From Marivirga sericea (GTDB taxonomy: Bacteria; Bacteroidota; Bacteroidia; Cytophagales; Cyclobacteriaceae): a DNA stretch of 64,000 nucleotides. Position 1 is the first letter of the stretch, and each line of letters starts with the position of its first letter. The stretch is from positions 620,001 through 684,000 of the forward strand of contig NZ_FXAW01000001.1 of NCBI RefSeq assembly GCF_900177665.1. The letters run 5' to 3'. The notes below the pieces were generated by a model. It saw only the letters and a list, made by a program, of their open reading frames with translations, was not told the origin of the DNA and did no database searches. The position numbers were made by a program, and so were the translations under genes. Positions 56,758-64,000 of the stretch are shown piece by piece.

Positions 56758-57720
56758 GTGCAAATACTTAACTTCAAATATTACTGGCAAAAAAGTGATT
56801 TTTTTGGAAGAGCTTCGCTTATATTTCGGAGTTCTGCATATCTATTCAATGGTATCTACCTTATTATTTTTTTAAATTTCTACAATATTCCATTAGATCT
56901 TTGGCATTACGCTTCTTTTCTTGTTGTATTCTTTTTACCCTATTTTATTTTCGTATACTATGTAAATCACAATAACGATAAGGGTATTGGAATTAGACAG
57001 AACTTGGTAGATTTTTTCATTGTAGGTTGGTTTTTAGGTCTTATTCATTTGCTTTATATACCCTCTTTTATCTTTATTGTCGGCTTAGTAAGTAACTATA
57101 TCGCATCAAGAGGCTTTCATAAATTTTATAGAGTTTTAGTTATTCCGTTGGGATATTTATGTACGCTACCGATTTATGGATTTCAGTATGAAACTAATTT
57201 ACCAGATCTGATGCTGCACTTAACTTTAAGTTATGCGCTGATTCATTTTATATCTATTGCTTATATTAGCTACAGATTTTCTAAAAACGTTCAAATAGTT
57301 AATCGCAAGGTTACCAATCAGCAGAAAGAAATCCTGACACAATCTGAAGAGCTTCAAGCATTAAATGAGTCTCTAAAATCTCTCAATAATCATTTAGAAG
57401 ACAAAGTGATAGAAAGAACAACAGAATTGCAGTTAAAAAATGAAAAACTTGCAGAGTACACTTTTATAAATGGCCACCAATTGAGAGCCCCAGTGGCTAC
57501 TATGCTAGGGTTATGTAATCTATTAGAATATACGCAGGAAGTTGCAGAAAAGGAAGAAATAATCAACAAGGTGAAAGCTGAAGTTGAAATTTTGAATATT
57601 ACTATAAAAGAAATCCGGCTGAAGTTAGAAACAGATCAAACTATACACGACAAAGTAAAGAAAGTGGAAAATGAACATTCTCAATTTGAAAAATTAAAAA
57701 CTAAGATTCAAAAATCTTGA
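56758..57720 (+). CDS. Membrane protein ending in a HisKA-like domain, no ATPase domain
   Basis: The 320-residue protein has about five or six membrane helices in residues 20-180 (SSAYLFNGIYLIIFLNFY, FIFIVGLVSNYIASRG), a coiled-coil linker (about 185-230) and a HisKA-like helix pair with His240 in YTFINGHQLRAPVATMLGL. After that helix pair it ends; there is no N-box and no glycine-rich ATP lid, and the next gene is on the other strand. The start is GTG 56758, since no ATG opens the frame. The region between the GTG and the previous in-frame stop has no other start. It may be phosphorylated by, or dimerise with, another kinase, or be a truncated remnant. Confidence 0.7.
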   Translation: MQILNFKYYWQKSDFFGRASLIFRSSAYLFNGIYLIIFLNFYNIPLDLWHYASFLVVFFLPYFIFVYYVNHNNDKGIGIRQNLVDFFIVGWFLGLIHLLYIPSFIFIVGLVSNYIASRGFHKFYRVLVIPLGYLCTLPIYGFQYETNLPDLMLHLTLSYALIHFISIAYISYRFSKNVQIVNRKVTNQQKEILTQSEELQALNESLKSLNNHLEDKVIERTTELQLKNEKLAEYTFINGHQLRAPVATMLGLCNLLEYTQEVAEKEEIINKVKAEVEILNITIKEIRLKLETDQTIHDKVKKVENEHSQFEKLKTKIQKS

Positions 57721-57743
57721 CCTTGTCCACTTTCCACTTCTGG

Positions 57744-58907
57744 TTAAATACTCATTTCGACTATCTCTTTGGCCATCTTAGGACCTACTTTTTGTCTTTC
57801 TCCTAATCCTACCCATTTACGCTCTTCAAATCTATCATAAACAGTTTGCGCAGTTTCTTTATATTCTGATGTATAGTCTGATAATTTTGTATCAACACCT
57901 AAGGAGTGAAAGAATGAAACCGTCATCTCAATGGCTTTTTCTGCAATCTCAATATCTGATTCTCCCGTTAACCCCCATACTCTTTTACCGTATTGAACAA
58001 GCTTTTCTTTCTTATCTTCAAAAAGTTTCTTGTAGAGATTAGGAGCAATGATGGCCAATGTTCTAGCATGATCAATCCCATGTAGGGCAGTTAGCTCATG
58101 AGCGATCATGTGCGTAGCCCAATCAGTGGGTACTCCAAGGCGTAGAATACCATTTAAGGCCATGGTTGCGGACCACATAAAGTTTGAAGCAGCCTTATAA
58201 TCTGATGGGTTATCCATTACTTTTGGGCCTATCTCAATTAAGGTCTCCAAAATTCCTTCCGCAATTCTATCCTGCAAGATAGCATCATGCTGATACGTTA
58301 AGTATTGCTCCAAAGTATGGGTGTACGCGTCTACGATACCATTTGCAATTTGTCTTTTTGGAAGTGATTGAATGACTGTTGGATCGCAAATTGAAAAGAG
58401 CGGGAAGTACTGTGGTCCTCCAAATGTTCTTTTTTCTTGAGTAGAGGCTTTTGTAACCACTGCTCCTGAGTTCATTTCTGAACCTGTTGCTGGAAGAGTT
58501 AACACTGATCCAAAAGGTAAAATCTTTTTTTGCTTTCTGGATAGACCTTTCGAAACTAAATCCCATTCATTTCCATCATAAAATGCAGCAGCAGAAAGAA
58601 ATTTGCAGCCATCTATAACGGAACCGCCACCAACCGCTAAAATAAAATCAACTTGTTCATCCCTTATGATCTTCACCGCATTCATTAATGTTTCAAAATG
58701 TGGATTAGGTTCGATTCCTCCAAATTCCGTTATCTTGAAATCATGAGTAGCAGCAATTACCTGGTCATAGATACCATTTTTTTTAATACTTCCACCTCCA
58801 TAAGCTAAAAGCACATGGCTACCCGCAGGAATATTATCTGCTAACTTTTTAATTTCTCCTGCCCCAAATATGATTTTTGTAGGGTTTTTAAATTCAAATG
58901 ATTTCAT
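57744..58907 (-). CDS. Iron-containing alcohol dehydrogenase
   Basis: The 387-residue protein has the NAD(P)-binding motif AVGGGSVIDGCKF and the metal-binding Asp/His set in GIVDAYTHTLEQYL and HMIAHELTALHGIDHARTLAIIAP. The overall order (FEFKNPTKIIFGAGEI at the start) is that of the YqhD/butanol-dehydrogenase group, soluble enzymes that interconvert aldehydes and alcohols with NAD(P)H. The natural substrate is unknown; detoxification of aldehydes is common in this group. It is a single gene, convergent with the HisKA-like gene with a 23-bp gap. Confidence 0.9.
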   Translation of the reverse strand: MKSFEFKNPTKIIFGAGEIKKLADNIPAGSHVLLAYGGGSIKKNGIYDQVIAATHDFKITEFGGIEPNPHFETLMNAVKIIRDEQVDFILAVGGGSVIDGCKFLSAAAFYDGNEWDLVSKGLSRKQKKILPFGSVLTLPATGSEMNSGAVVTKASTQEKRTFGGPQYFPLFSICDPTVIQSLPKRQIANGIVDAYTHTLEQYLTYQHDAILQDRIAEGILETLIEIGPKVMDNPSDYKAASNFMWSATMALNGILRLGVPTDWATHMIAHELTALHGIDHARTLAIIAPNLYKKLFEDKKEKLVQYGKRVWGLTGESDIEIAEKAIEMTVSFFHSLGVDTKLSDYTSEYKETAQTVYDRFEERKWVGLGERQKVGPKMAKEIVEMSI

Positions 58908-58994
58908 GATTACTGCTTTTATTTATTTTAATTAATACTTATTTAGAAACTTCAAATGGAAAAGTAAACGCCATAGCTTACTTAGGGTTTTTAA

Positions 58995-59025
58995 TTTTTA
59001 TCTAATATGCTTTTAGTTATATTTG
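58995..59025 (+). promoter_or_regulatory. Candidate promoter for the small lipoprotein gene
   Basis: TATATTTG (59018-59025) fits TAnnTTTG, and a TTTT run lies 19 bases upstream (58995-58998), close to the phylum's TTTG. Transcription would start near 59032, about 55 bp before the ATG. Confidence 0.45.
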
Positions 59026-59085
59026 AGTTTAAGTACTGAGACTGTAACTCAGTATTTGTTTGGATAAAAAGAAAAAGACTAATCA

Positions 59086-59751
59086 ATGAATAATTCCATA
59101 TATTTTATTTTGATTTTACTAGCAGGGATTTCATGTTCCGAGCCTGCACAAAGGAATGATTTATCAGCAATTCATCAATCATTATTAGAGCAGCGACATT
59201 TTTACTACAGTGTTCAATATACGATCAGTAGTTCTTTTGATCAATCTGAAGAGAGCTTGTACGGATTGGTTTCACTTAATAGGAATTCTGATAGCGGAAT
59301 ATCGTCAGCTTATTTCGGACGTAGTTCTGAGACGCTACCAAATTACTTAAGTTCCATGTATTTAAATAGACACTGGATACATGAATTATCCAGTAGTATT
59401 TTTGATGTTGAAAGTGCAGATATCTTAACGGACAGTTTGCATAGCCCGATTTTGATCAATCCAGATCTTTTATTTGGAATCCAAGCAGAGTCAAACGCTA
59501 TTTCGCTCCATGAAATTAATGCTGAAAATGTAAAATGGACTTTTGATTTAAAGCACAAGGACGATCAATTTAGTTTTATCTGGAATAAAGCATTGAATAA
59601 AATAACTGAACTAGAGTATAGCTATGATGTGACTTCCGATAATGCTTACAGTAGAAAATGGGCATTTAACTATTTATTGAAATCTGATTATAAGCAGTTG
59701 GCTACTGGGTACAAACACCAAAACCAAATTGCTGATCAATCTTTTTTGTAA
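59086..59751 (+). CDS. Lipoprotein of unknown function
   Basis: I do not recognise this 221-residue protein. It has a lipoprotein signal (ILILLAGISCSEPAQ, lipidated Cys17). The mature part is predicted to be mostly beta strands with alternating polar and aromatic residues (FYYSVQYTISSSFD, LYGLVSLNRNSD, VKWTFDLKHKDDQFSFIWN), a pattern seen in lipoprotein carriers such as LolA/LolB-like beta folds, but no clear family motif supports that. No cysteine besides the lipid-bearing one and no enzyme motif were seen. Its function is open. Confidence 0.6.
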   Translation: MNNSIYFILILLAGISCSEPAQRNDLSAIHQSLLEQRHFYYSVQYTISSSFDQSEESLYGLVSLNRNSDSGISSAYFGRSSETLPNYLSSMYLNRHWIHELSSSIFDVESADILTDSLHSPILINPDLLFGIQAESNAISLHEINAENVKWTFDLKHKDDQFSFIWNKALNKITELEYSYDVTSDNAYSRKWAFNYLLKSDYKQLATGYKHQNQIADQSFL

Positions 59752-59842
59752 TTTTGATCTAATTTATTTGATGCTCTGTCTATTAAAATTGTATTCTGCA
59801 ATTATTTAATGTATTTTTCCTTTTGTTAAACGAATTAAGAAT

Positions 59843-60439
59843 ATGTTCACTGAAGCCGAAATAGCCGTAATCATTGAAAATCAAGATATTGATAAAATTG
59901 TAGAGGACTTGAAGAAGAAATTTCTTGAGAAGGAAGCCCCTTACTTCGAAATTAGTAATCATGATTTCCTTTCATTGATATTGTTAAGCCCTGTTGTTGG
60001 TAAGGCAATGGCCAATAACAATATTAGTTTTCGGGAAGAAATGTCTTTGCAAAAGAAAGCTAGAAAGCTATCGAAAGGTGGTTTCTTTTTATCAAAAGAC
60101 CCAGTGGCAGACGGAATGAAATTTCTAATTAAAAAGTTTGATCAGTGGGAAGATGATTTTTATAGTTCGATTAGAAGTATTTTTCAAGTTCTTTTTGAAA
60201 AAGAAACATTAGATCGAGCTAACAATACTTCTGTTCCTTATCAAATAAGAGTTATGGAGGCTCCTTATATCTTGGTGAGATTTATATCATCCTTGTTCTT
60301 AGAAAGAGATGAAGATATTTTAAATCCAGGAAAAATTCGAAATATGGAATTTAATAAAATAAAATCTATAGGTGATAAGATCGGGCTATCCGAACTAAGT
60401 TTATTTAATGAGTTTATTAAAGCTTTTGAGGTTAAATGA
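59843..60439 (+). CDS. Conserved-looking soluble protein of unknown function
   Basis: I do not recognise this 198-residue protein. It has no signal peptide and no membrane helix. It is predicted to be all-helical and charged (VEDLKKKFLEKEAPYFEI, SLQKKARKLSKGGFFLSKDP, FDQWEDDFYSSIRSIFQVLF). No cysteine, no zinc ligand set and no nucleotide motif are visible. It sits between two envelope-protein genes; the AT-rich codon use is like its neighbours, so there is no sign of transfer. Confidence 0.55.
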   Translation: MFTEAEIAVIIENQDIDKIVEDLKKKFLEKEAPYFEISNHDFLSLILLSPVVGKAMANNNISFREEMSLQKKARKLSKGGFFLSKDPVADGMKFLIKKFDQWEDDFYSSIRSIFQVLFEKETLDRANNTSVPYQIRVMEAPYILVRFISSLFLERDEDILNPGKIRNMEFNKIKSIGDKIGLSELSLFNEFIKAFEVK

Positions 60440-60469
60440 ATGTATTAACATGCTTTAGCATAATTTTTG

Positions 60470-60477
60470 TACTTTTG
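60470..60477 (+). promoter_or_regulatory. Candidate -7 element for the outer-membrane protein gene
   Basis: TACTTTTG fits TAnnTTTG and lies 21 bp before the TTG start at 60499. No TTTG was found at the usual -33 distance. Confidence 0.35.
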
Positions 60478-60498
60478 TGCTACTAAAACTATCATTCA

Positions 60499-61569
60499 TT
60501 GGGGAGAAGCCAGTTTAATATAATATCCTTTACTATTAGCTTACTATTTTTGAGCGTTATGACCATTTCGCCTTCAATAGGACAAGTATTTAATCCTTGG
60601 GGTCCACCACCTAATGATAAAGAAATAGAAGCTAATCTTTTCCGCAGGATTGCCCAGCACTTTTCCGCTGAAGTTGCTTTAGGATATGGGTCTACACGGT
60701 ATCGTCAAAATCTAGATGAATATCAAATTTATAGCAATGGTTCCAATCTTTATTTACTAGGCGAAGATTCACTTGGAAATTCTGTAGGTATTGGAAATTG
60801 GTTAAATAGACCGTTTTTGACGGATACGCTAGATACAGCTTCTGCTATTTGGTATCAAAATACTTTAAATGAATCGGATCAGAATAGAAGTTATGTGATA
60901 GATAGCTTAGAAAAGAGATTAGTTGGTGGGGGAAATGCTATACCTATTCACTTAAAACTTCACTTTAATTATGATAGATACAGAATAGGAGCAGGGGCTA
61001 CATTTGAAATCAATTCAAAGGCAAACCTGCAATTAAAAGGCTTTCCTGATTACGTGGCAAACTATGAATCTGATTTTAAAAGGTTTTATACGCGAAAGTT
61101 CTATTTAACTGCAGGTGTTCGTTATTACGATTTTTGGGATTTTTCTTATTTTGCTGATATTGAGTATGGTAACTTTCGACTATCTGAAAGTGCTTTCCCA
61201 GGAGGTCAGGTATCTACCAATAATTATTGGAATATTAGTTTGCCTATTGAAAAGAATTTCTCAGAATATTTTAGATTAGTTATGCGTCCTTCATTAGATC
61301 TAAAATCAATAAACACAACGCTGCCCACAGGTCAATCTATCAAGACTAATTTGTGGAATTTGCAATTCCAAGTAGGTGTCAGAGTAAGTTTTCCCCTTTT
61401 CAAAAAATGTCCAATTAGTAATTGCGAAGCGCAAAAAGAACACCGTCACATTGATAAGAAATTTAGGGGTCAACCTATTTACAAATGGCAGAATCCTAAG
61501 GTTGGTGAAAATGATCCGTATAATATGAATGAAAAAAGAGAAGCATTTCCGTTTTTAAAACGCAAATGA
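60499..61569 (+). CDS. Probable outer-membrane beta-barrel protein of unknown family
   Basis: The 356-residue protein starts at TTG 60499, the only start between the upstream in-frame stop and the signal peptide (FTISLLFLSVMTISPSIGQ). The body is predicted to consist of many beta strands with alternating aromatic residues (IAQHFSAEVALGYGSTRYRQ, HLKLHFNYDRYRIGAGATFE, KFYLTAGVRYYDFWDFSYFA, FQVGVRVSFPLFKK), as in small outer-membrane barrels. It does not end in the usual aromatic residue; the last 50 residues are polar and Lys-rich and contain CPISNC, a Cys pair. The gene lies between the 198-residue protein and gyrA. Confidence 0.6.
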   Translation: MGRSQFNIISFTISLLFLSVMTISPSIGQVFNPWGPPPNDKEIEANLFRRIAQHFSAEVALGYGSTRYRQNLDEYQIYSNGSNLYLLGEDSLGNSVGIGNWLNRPFLTDTLDTASAIWYQNTLNESDQNRSYVIDSLEKRLVGGGNAIPIHLKLHFNYDRYRIGAGATFEINSKANLQLKGFPDYVANYESDFKRFYTRKFYLTAGVRYYDFWDFSYFADIEYGNFRLSESAFPGGQVSTNNYWNISLPIEKNFSEYFRLVMRPSLDLKSINTTLPTGQSIKTNLWNLQFQVGVRVSFPLFKKCPISNCEAQKEHRHIDKKFRGQPIYKWQNPKVGENDPYNMNEKREAFPFLKRK

Positions 61570-61583
61570 AATGATTATTTTTG
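61553..61583 (+). promoter_or_regulatory. Candidate gyrA promoter
   Basis: TATTTTTG (61576-61583) fits TAnnTTTG, with a run of T at 61552-61556 about 19 bases upstream in the place of TTTG. The leader before the ATG at 61646 would be about 56 nt. Confidence 0.45.
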
Positions 61584-61645
61584 TCACCGCTTAATAAAAT
61601 TCTTTAAATTGCACTTTATTTATTTTATAGACAGTAAACAAATCT

Positions 61646-64000
61646 ATGGCTGAAGGAGAAAATGAAAAAATCATCCCCATTAATATAGAGGATGAAATGA
61701 GAGGCGCCTACATTGATTATTCAATGTCGGTTATAGTTTCTAGGGCTTTACCTGACGTTAGGGATGGCTTAAAACCCGTACACAGAAGGATACTTTTTGG
61801 AATGCAAGAATTAGGTCTTGCGCATAACAGACCCTATAAAAAATCAGCCAGAATTGTAGGTGAAGTACTAGGTAAGTATCACCCTCATGGTGATTCTGCA
61901 GTTTACGACACTATGGTTCGTATGGCTCAACCTTGGTCGCTTCGTTATCAAATGGTTGATGGACAAGGTAACTTTGGTTCGATTGATGGCGATTCTCCAG
62001 CTGCTATGCGTTATACAGAGGCGCGTCTGAAAAGGATAGCAGAAGAAATGTTAACTGATATCAATAAGAACACAGTTGACTTTCAATTCAACTTTGACGA
62101 TTCCTTAAAGGAACCTACCGTATTGCCGGCTAAAGTCCCTAATTTATTATTAAATGGTGCTTCAGGTATTGCTGTTGGTATGGCTACGAATATGGCTCCT
62201 CATAATCTAACGGAGGTTGTCAATGGAATCAATGCCTATATTGACAATAATGATATCACTGTAGCAGAATTAATGGAGCATGTTTCTGCTCCTGATTTCC
62301 CCACAGGAGCCTCAATATATGGTTATCAAGGCGTAAAAGCAGCATTTGAAACCGGTCGTGGTCGAATTGTGATGCGTGCCAAAGCAGAGATTGAAGTTTT
62401 GAAATCAGGGAGAGAAAGGATTATTGTAACTGAGATTCCTTATATGGTCAATAAGGCCAATATGATTGAGAAAACTGCTGGTTTAGTAAATGAAAAGAAA
62501 ATTGAGGGTATTTCAGACATCAGAGATGAATCTGATAGAAATGGCTTAAGAATAGTATATGAAGTTCGTAAAGATGCTATCCCAAATGTTGTTTTAAATA
62601 ACCTTTACAAATATACACAGCTTCAAACTTCTTTCAGTGTCAATAATGTAGCATTGGTTAAGGGAAGACCAGAGACATTGAACCTGAAGGATATGATTAA
62701 ACATTATGTTAATCACAGGCATGATGTAATCGTAAGAAGAACAAAATACGAATTAGAAGAAGCTCAGAAAAGAGCTCACATTCTAGAAGGATATTTGATT
62801 GCCTTAGATAACCTTGACGAAGTAATCAAATTAATTCGTGAATCAAGAGATCCAGAAATTGCCAGAACAGGCTTGATGGATAAATTTGAACTATCTGAAA
62901 TTCAGGCTAAAGCCATTTTGGACATGCGACTCCAAAGGTTAACCGGTCTTGAAAGAGAGAAGATCATTAAGGAATACGAAGAAATTAAGAAACTCATCGA
63001 GTACTTAGAATCAATCTTGGCAGACGAGGACTTAAGAATGAAGATCATCAAGGACGAGATGCAGGAGATGAAGGATAGATATGGTGACGAAAGAAGAACA
63101 GAAATCATCCATAGCGCAGAGGAGTTTACTGATGAGGATATGATTCCTAATGAGGATGTGGTGATTACCCTATCTCATCAGGGATATATTAAAAGAACCT
63201 TACTGAACGAATATAAAACTCAGGGAAGAGGCGGAGTTGGCTCTAAAGGAGCGGGAAGCAAGGACGATGATTTTACTGAGTTACTTTTTGTTGCTAAAAC
63301 CCATAACTACCTATTGATCTTCACAGAACTAGGTAAAGTGTATTGGATTAAGGTTTACAGATTACCAGAAGGATCTAAAACATCAAAAGGAAGAGCTATC
63401 CAGAATCTGATCAATATTGAATCTGAAGATTCTGTGAGGGCAGTAATTAATGTTGAAAATCTCGATGATGAGGATTACATCAACAATAATTTCGTAGTAA
63501 TGTGTACTCAGAAAGGTACAATTAAGAAGACAACCTTGGAAGCGTACTCAAGACCAAGAGCAAATGGTATAAATGCTATCTCCATAAATGAAGGAGATAG
63601 ATTATTAAACGTGAAGCTTACTAATGGTGATAACAATATCATAATTGCAGCACGTTCTGGAAGAGCCATTCGTTTTCACGAAAGCAATGTTAGACCAATG
63701 GGTAGAACAGCTGCCGGTGTTAGAGGAATCACCTTAAAGGATTCTAATGATATAGTGGTGGAGATGGTAGCCATTACTAGAGAGAATGCGAATTTATTGG
63801 TAGTTTCAGAAAAGGGCTATGGAAAACGCTCGGATATAGAAGATTACCGCATTACCAAAAGAGGCGGTAAAGGGGTCAAGACGTTGAATGTTACTGAAAA
63901 AACAGGTGAATTAGTCGCTATCAAAGAAGTGATTGATACTGATGACTTGATGATCATCAATAAATCCGGAATCACGATTCGTATGGCAGTTGAAAGCTTG
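61646..64000 (+). CDS. gyrA: DNA gyrase subunit A, N-terminal 785 residues (runs off the window)
   Basis: An uninterrupted frame from ATG 61646 reaches the right edge; a few dozen C-terminal residues are missing, judging from the usual family length of about 820-870. It has the breakage-reunion domain with the catalytic Tyr123 ([10 protein letters not shown]), the quinolone-sensitive region with the wild-type residues Ser84 and Asp88 ([14 protein letters not shown]), the coiled-coil arm, and the C-terminal beta-propeller starting around residue 500, with the GyrA-box form [11 protein letters not shown] and the phylum-typical [14 protein letters not shown]. With GyrB it introduces negative supercoils. 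The wild-type residues suggest no quinolone resistance from this gene. Confidence 0.97.
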   Translation, partial: MAEGENEKIIPINIEDEMRGAYIDYSMSVIVSRALPDVRDGLKPVHRRILFGMQELGLAHNRPYKKSARIVGEVLGKYHPHGDSAVYDTMVRMAQPWSLRYQMVDGQGNFGSIDGDSPAAMRYTEARLKRIAEEMLTDINKNTVDFQFNFDDSLKEPTVLPAKVPNLLLNGASGIAVGMATNMAPHNLTEVVNGINAYIDNNDITVAELMEHVSAPDFPTGASIYGYQGVKAAFETGRGRIVMRAKAEIEVLKSGRERIIVTEIPYMVNKANMIEKTAGLVNEKKIEGISDIRDESDRNGLRIVYEVRKDAIPNVVLNNLYKYTQLQTSFSVNNVALVKGRPETLNLKDMIKHYVNHRHDVIVRRTKYELEEAQKRAHILEGYLIALDNLDEVIKLIRESRDPEIARTGLMDKFELSEIQAKAILDMRLQRLTGLEREKIIKEYEEIKKLIEYLESILADEDLRMKIIKDEMQEMKDRYGDERRTEIIHSAEEFTDEDMIPNEDVVITLSHQGYIKRTLLNEYKTQGRGGVGSKGAGSKDDDFTELLFVAKTHNYLLIFTELGKVYWIKVYRLPEGSKTSKGRAIQNLINIESEDSVRAVINVENLDDEDYINNNFVVMCTQKGTIKKTTLEAYSRPRANGINAISINEGDRLLNVKLTNGDNNIIIAARSGRAIRFHESNVRPMGRTAAGVRGITLKDSNDIVVEMVAITRENANLLVVSEKGYGKRSDIEDYRITKRGGKGVKTLNVTEKTGELVAIKEVIDTDDLMIINKSGITIRMAVESL

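Noticed and set aside
61646-64000. Unusual GyrA-box (QGRGGVG instead of QRRGGKG)
   Set aside because: From memory, this form is usual for GyrA of Bacteroidota, so it is not a novelty. The quinolone-region residues are also wild type.

Overview
The window is a stretch of ordinary chromosome from a low-GC Bacteroidota bacterium, probably of the order Cytophagales (a Marivirga-like lineage is my guess; no database was searched). The reasons are: CarboxypepD_reg-type outer-membrane receptors, very large multi-PAS sensor kinases, AT-rich intergenic DNA with the Bacteroidota -7 promoter element TAnnTTTG before several genes, almost no Shine-Dalgarno sequences, and a GyrA tail typical of the phylum. 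I see no phage, insertion sequence, CRISPR array or rRNA operon. There is one tRNA (Asp).

Layout. 1-6.4 kb: the end of a UMF1-type transporter, a CHASE3-like/GAF sensor without an output domain, and two exported amidohydrolase-family proteins. 6.5-11.7 kb: thioredoxin, a HAD-family hydrolase and a five-PAS hybrid histidine kinase. 11.8-16.5 kb: an OmpR-type regulator, its kinase and an outer-membrane receptor; the regulator and receptor genes carry nearly the same 34-bp promoter block. 16.6-21.1 kb: ROK sugar kinase, rpe, a TonB-dependent receptor and an LpoB-like lipoprotein. 21.1-27.1 kb: an ArsC-like protein, a DUF4168-like exported protein, an ABC-F ATPase gene with an in-frame TAG, a J-domain/KTSC protein, MsrA and a large membrane-anchored protein. 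27.3-31.8 kb: a DnaE-type polymerase and a Y-family polymerase, which look like a translesion-synthesis pair. 32-34.5 kb: a lipoprotein gene broken by a 19-bp tandem duplication, an SDR/DUF2867 protein and tRNA-Asp. 34.7-41.5 kb: accA, a metallo-beta-lactamase-fold hydrolase, a patatin, an M16 peptidase lipoprotein and a dienelactone hydrolase. 41.6-45.7 kb: a roughly seven-PAS kinase whose reading frame overlaps a single-domain response regulator. 45.9-50.4 kb: an FAD oxidoreductase, an alpha/beta hydrolase, MenE, an Lrp-type regulator and a PyrR-like phosphoribosyltransferase. 50.5-55.7 kb: an unknown exported protein and the translation cluster thrS-infC-rpmI-rplT. 55.7-64 kb: a CDP-alcohol phosphatidyltransferase, a truncated kinase-like membrane protein, an iron alcohol dehydrogenase, three poorly known proteins and gyrA, which runs off the end.

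I did not find a clear new multi-gene system. The items most worth a second look are the shared promoter block of the two-component/receptor locus, the amber codon in the ABC-F gene, the 19-bp duplication that breaks the lipoprotein, a strong Shine-Dalgarno placed for an AUU start at infC, the exported amidohydrolase pair in which two of three domains have lost the HxH motif, and a membrane HisKA protein with no ATPase domain. No gap between genes exceeds 300 bases.
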